Source: Planctomycetota bacterium (GTDB taxonomy: Bacteria > Planctomycetota > JACOTG01). From it: a stretch of DNA of 41,080 nt. Numbering within the stretch: the stretch's first letter is position 1; every line of letters starts with the position of its first letter. Shown piece by piece: positions 41,030 to 41,080 of the stretch. The position numbers were made by a program, and so were the translations under genes. A model generated the notes under the pieces. The model was not told the DNA's origin. It searched no databases and was given only the letters and a program-made list of their open reading frames with translations. The stretch lies in the NCBI GenBank assembly GCA_016178505.1, contig JACOTG010000115.1:1-41080 (forward strand), written 5' to 3'.

Positions 41030-41080
41030 TTAAGCCCCTGCGCCGCTGAACGCTGCATCGATCGCGTCGCGCACGCACGC
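41030..41080 (-). CDS. Possible 3' end of a further minus-strand gene
   Basis: From the window edge to TAA at 41032-41030, 16 codons read A-C-V-R-D-A-I-D-A-A-F-S-G-A-G-A, which looks like a protein C-terminus. Too short to assign; the 107 bases between it and the sugar transferase hold nothing else that I can support. Confidence 0.25.
   Translation of the reverse strand, partial: ACVRDAIDAAFSGAGA

Noticed and set aside
1..41080. CRISPR array, tRNA, rRNA, prophage or IS element
   Set aside because: No regularly spaced repeats, clover-leaf with GTTCGA arm, integrase or transposase was found in reading either strand.

Overview
The window is a high-GC (roughly 65%), gene-dense bacterial chromosome segment with no phage, IS element, CRISPR array, tRNA or rRNA that I could find. 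The gene set suggests a member of the Planctomycetota or a related lineage. The pointers are Ser/Thr kinases (one fused to TPRs), a TPR plus peptidase-MA-like protein, secreted repeat proteins, and above all three EutN/CcmL microcompartment vertex proteins next to a class II aldolase, a combination known from Planctomycetes-Verrucomicrobia microcompartments. This placement is inference; Myxococcota or Acidobacteriota are not excluded.

Layout. 1-2575 (+): 3' part of a KamA-type aminomutase, a 37-residue highly basic protein with its own terminator, a small hypothetical protein, and a PLP D-cysteine desulfhydrase/ACC-deaminase-like enzyme. 2583-9271 (-): NRDE protein, a repeat protein, a kinase-TPR receptor, and a large secreted protein. 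9272-9781: a divergent intergenic region with promoters and a hairpin. 9782-13946 (+): formate-THF ligase, PilZ protein, sulfatase-superfamily lipoprotein. 13943-21766 (-): glycogen-debranching-like glycosidase, ExbD-like protein, malic enzyme, inositol-phosphate synthase. 21922-25131 (+): two GT4 glycosyltransferases and a methenyl-THF cyclohydrolase-like protein. 25412-28673 (-): small membrane protein and M1 aminopeptidase. 28789-30436 (-): three BMC vertex proteins plus class II aldolase. 30547-35586 (-): SurA-like isomerase, and a methionine-branch operon (homoserine dehydrogenase, aspartokinase, cystathionine gamma-synthase) behind a SAM-I (S-box) riboswitch with a clear terminator. 35906-37258 (-): a half-size Clp ATPase. 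37523-40114 (+): a second kinase and a TPR-peptidase protein. 40218-41080 (-): a polyprenyl-phosphate sugar transferase and perhaps the tail of another gene.

How the genes work together. The S-box operon carries aspartate through homoserine toward cystathionine. Formate-THF ligase and the cyclohydrolase-like protein feed the folate one-carbon pool. The glycosyltransferases and the sugar transferase point to surface polysaccharide synthesis. The vertex-protein/aldolase operon is the most unusual block: it looks like part of a sugar-phosphate (fuculose/rhamnulose type) microcompartment, yet no hexameric shell protein, aldehyde dehydrogenase or PduL is in view.

Regulation. Several promoters are readable as sigma-70-like TTGACN/TATNNT pairs. 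A subset put the -10 box only 7 to 17 nt before the start codon with no Shine-Dalgarno, which suggests leaderless or near-leaderless mRNAs alongside ordinary Shine-Dalgarno genes. Two related, hairpin-forming intergenic elements (about 12.25 kb and 25.2 kb) may be a structured RNA or repeat family.
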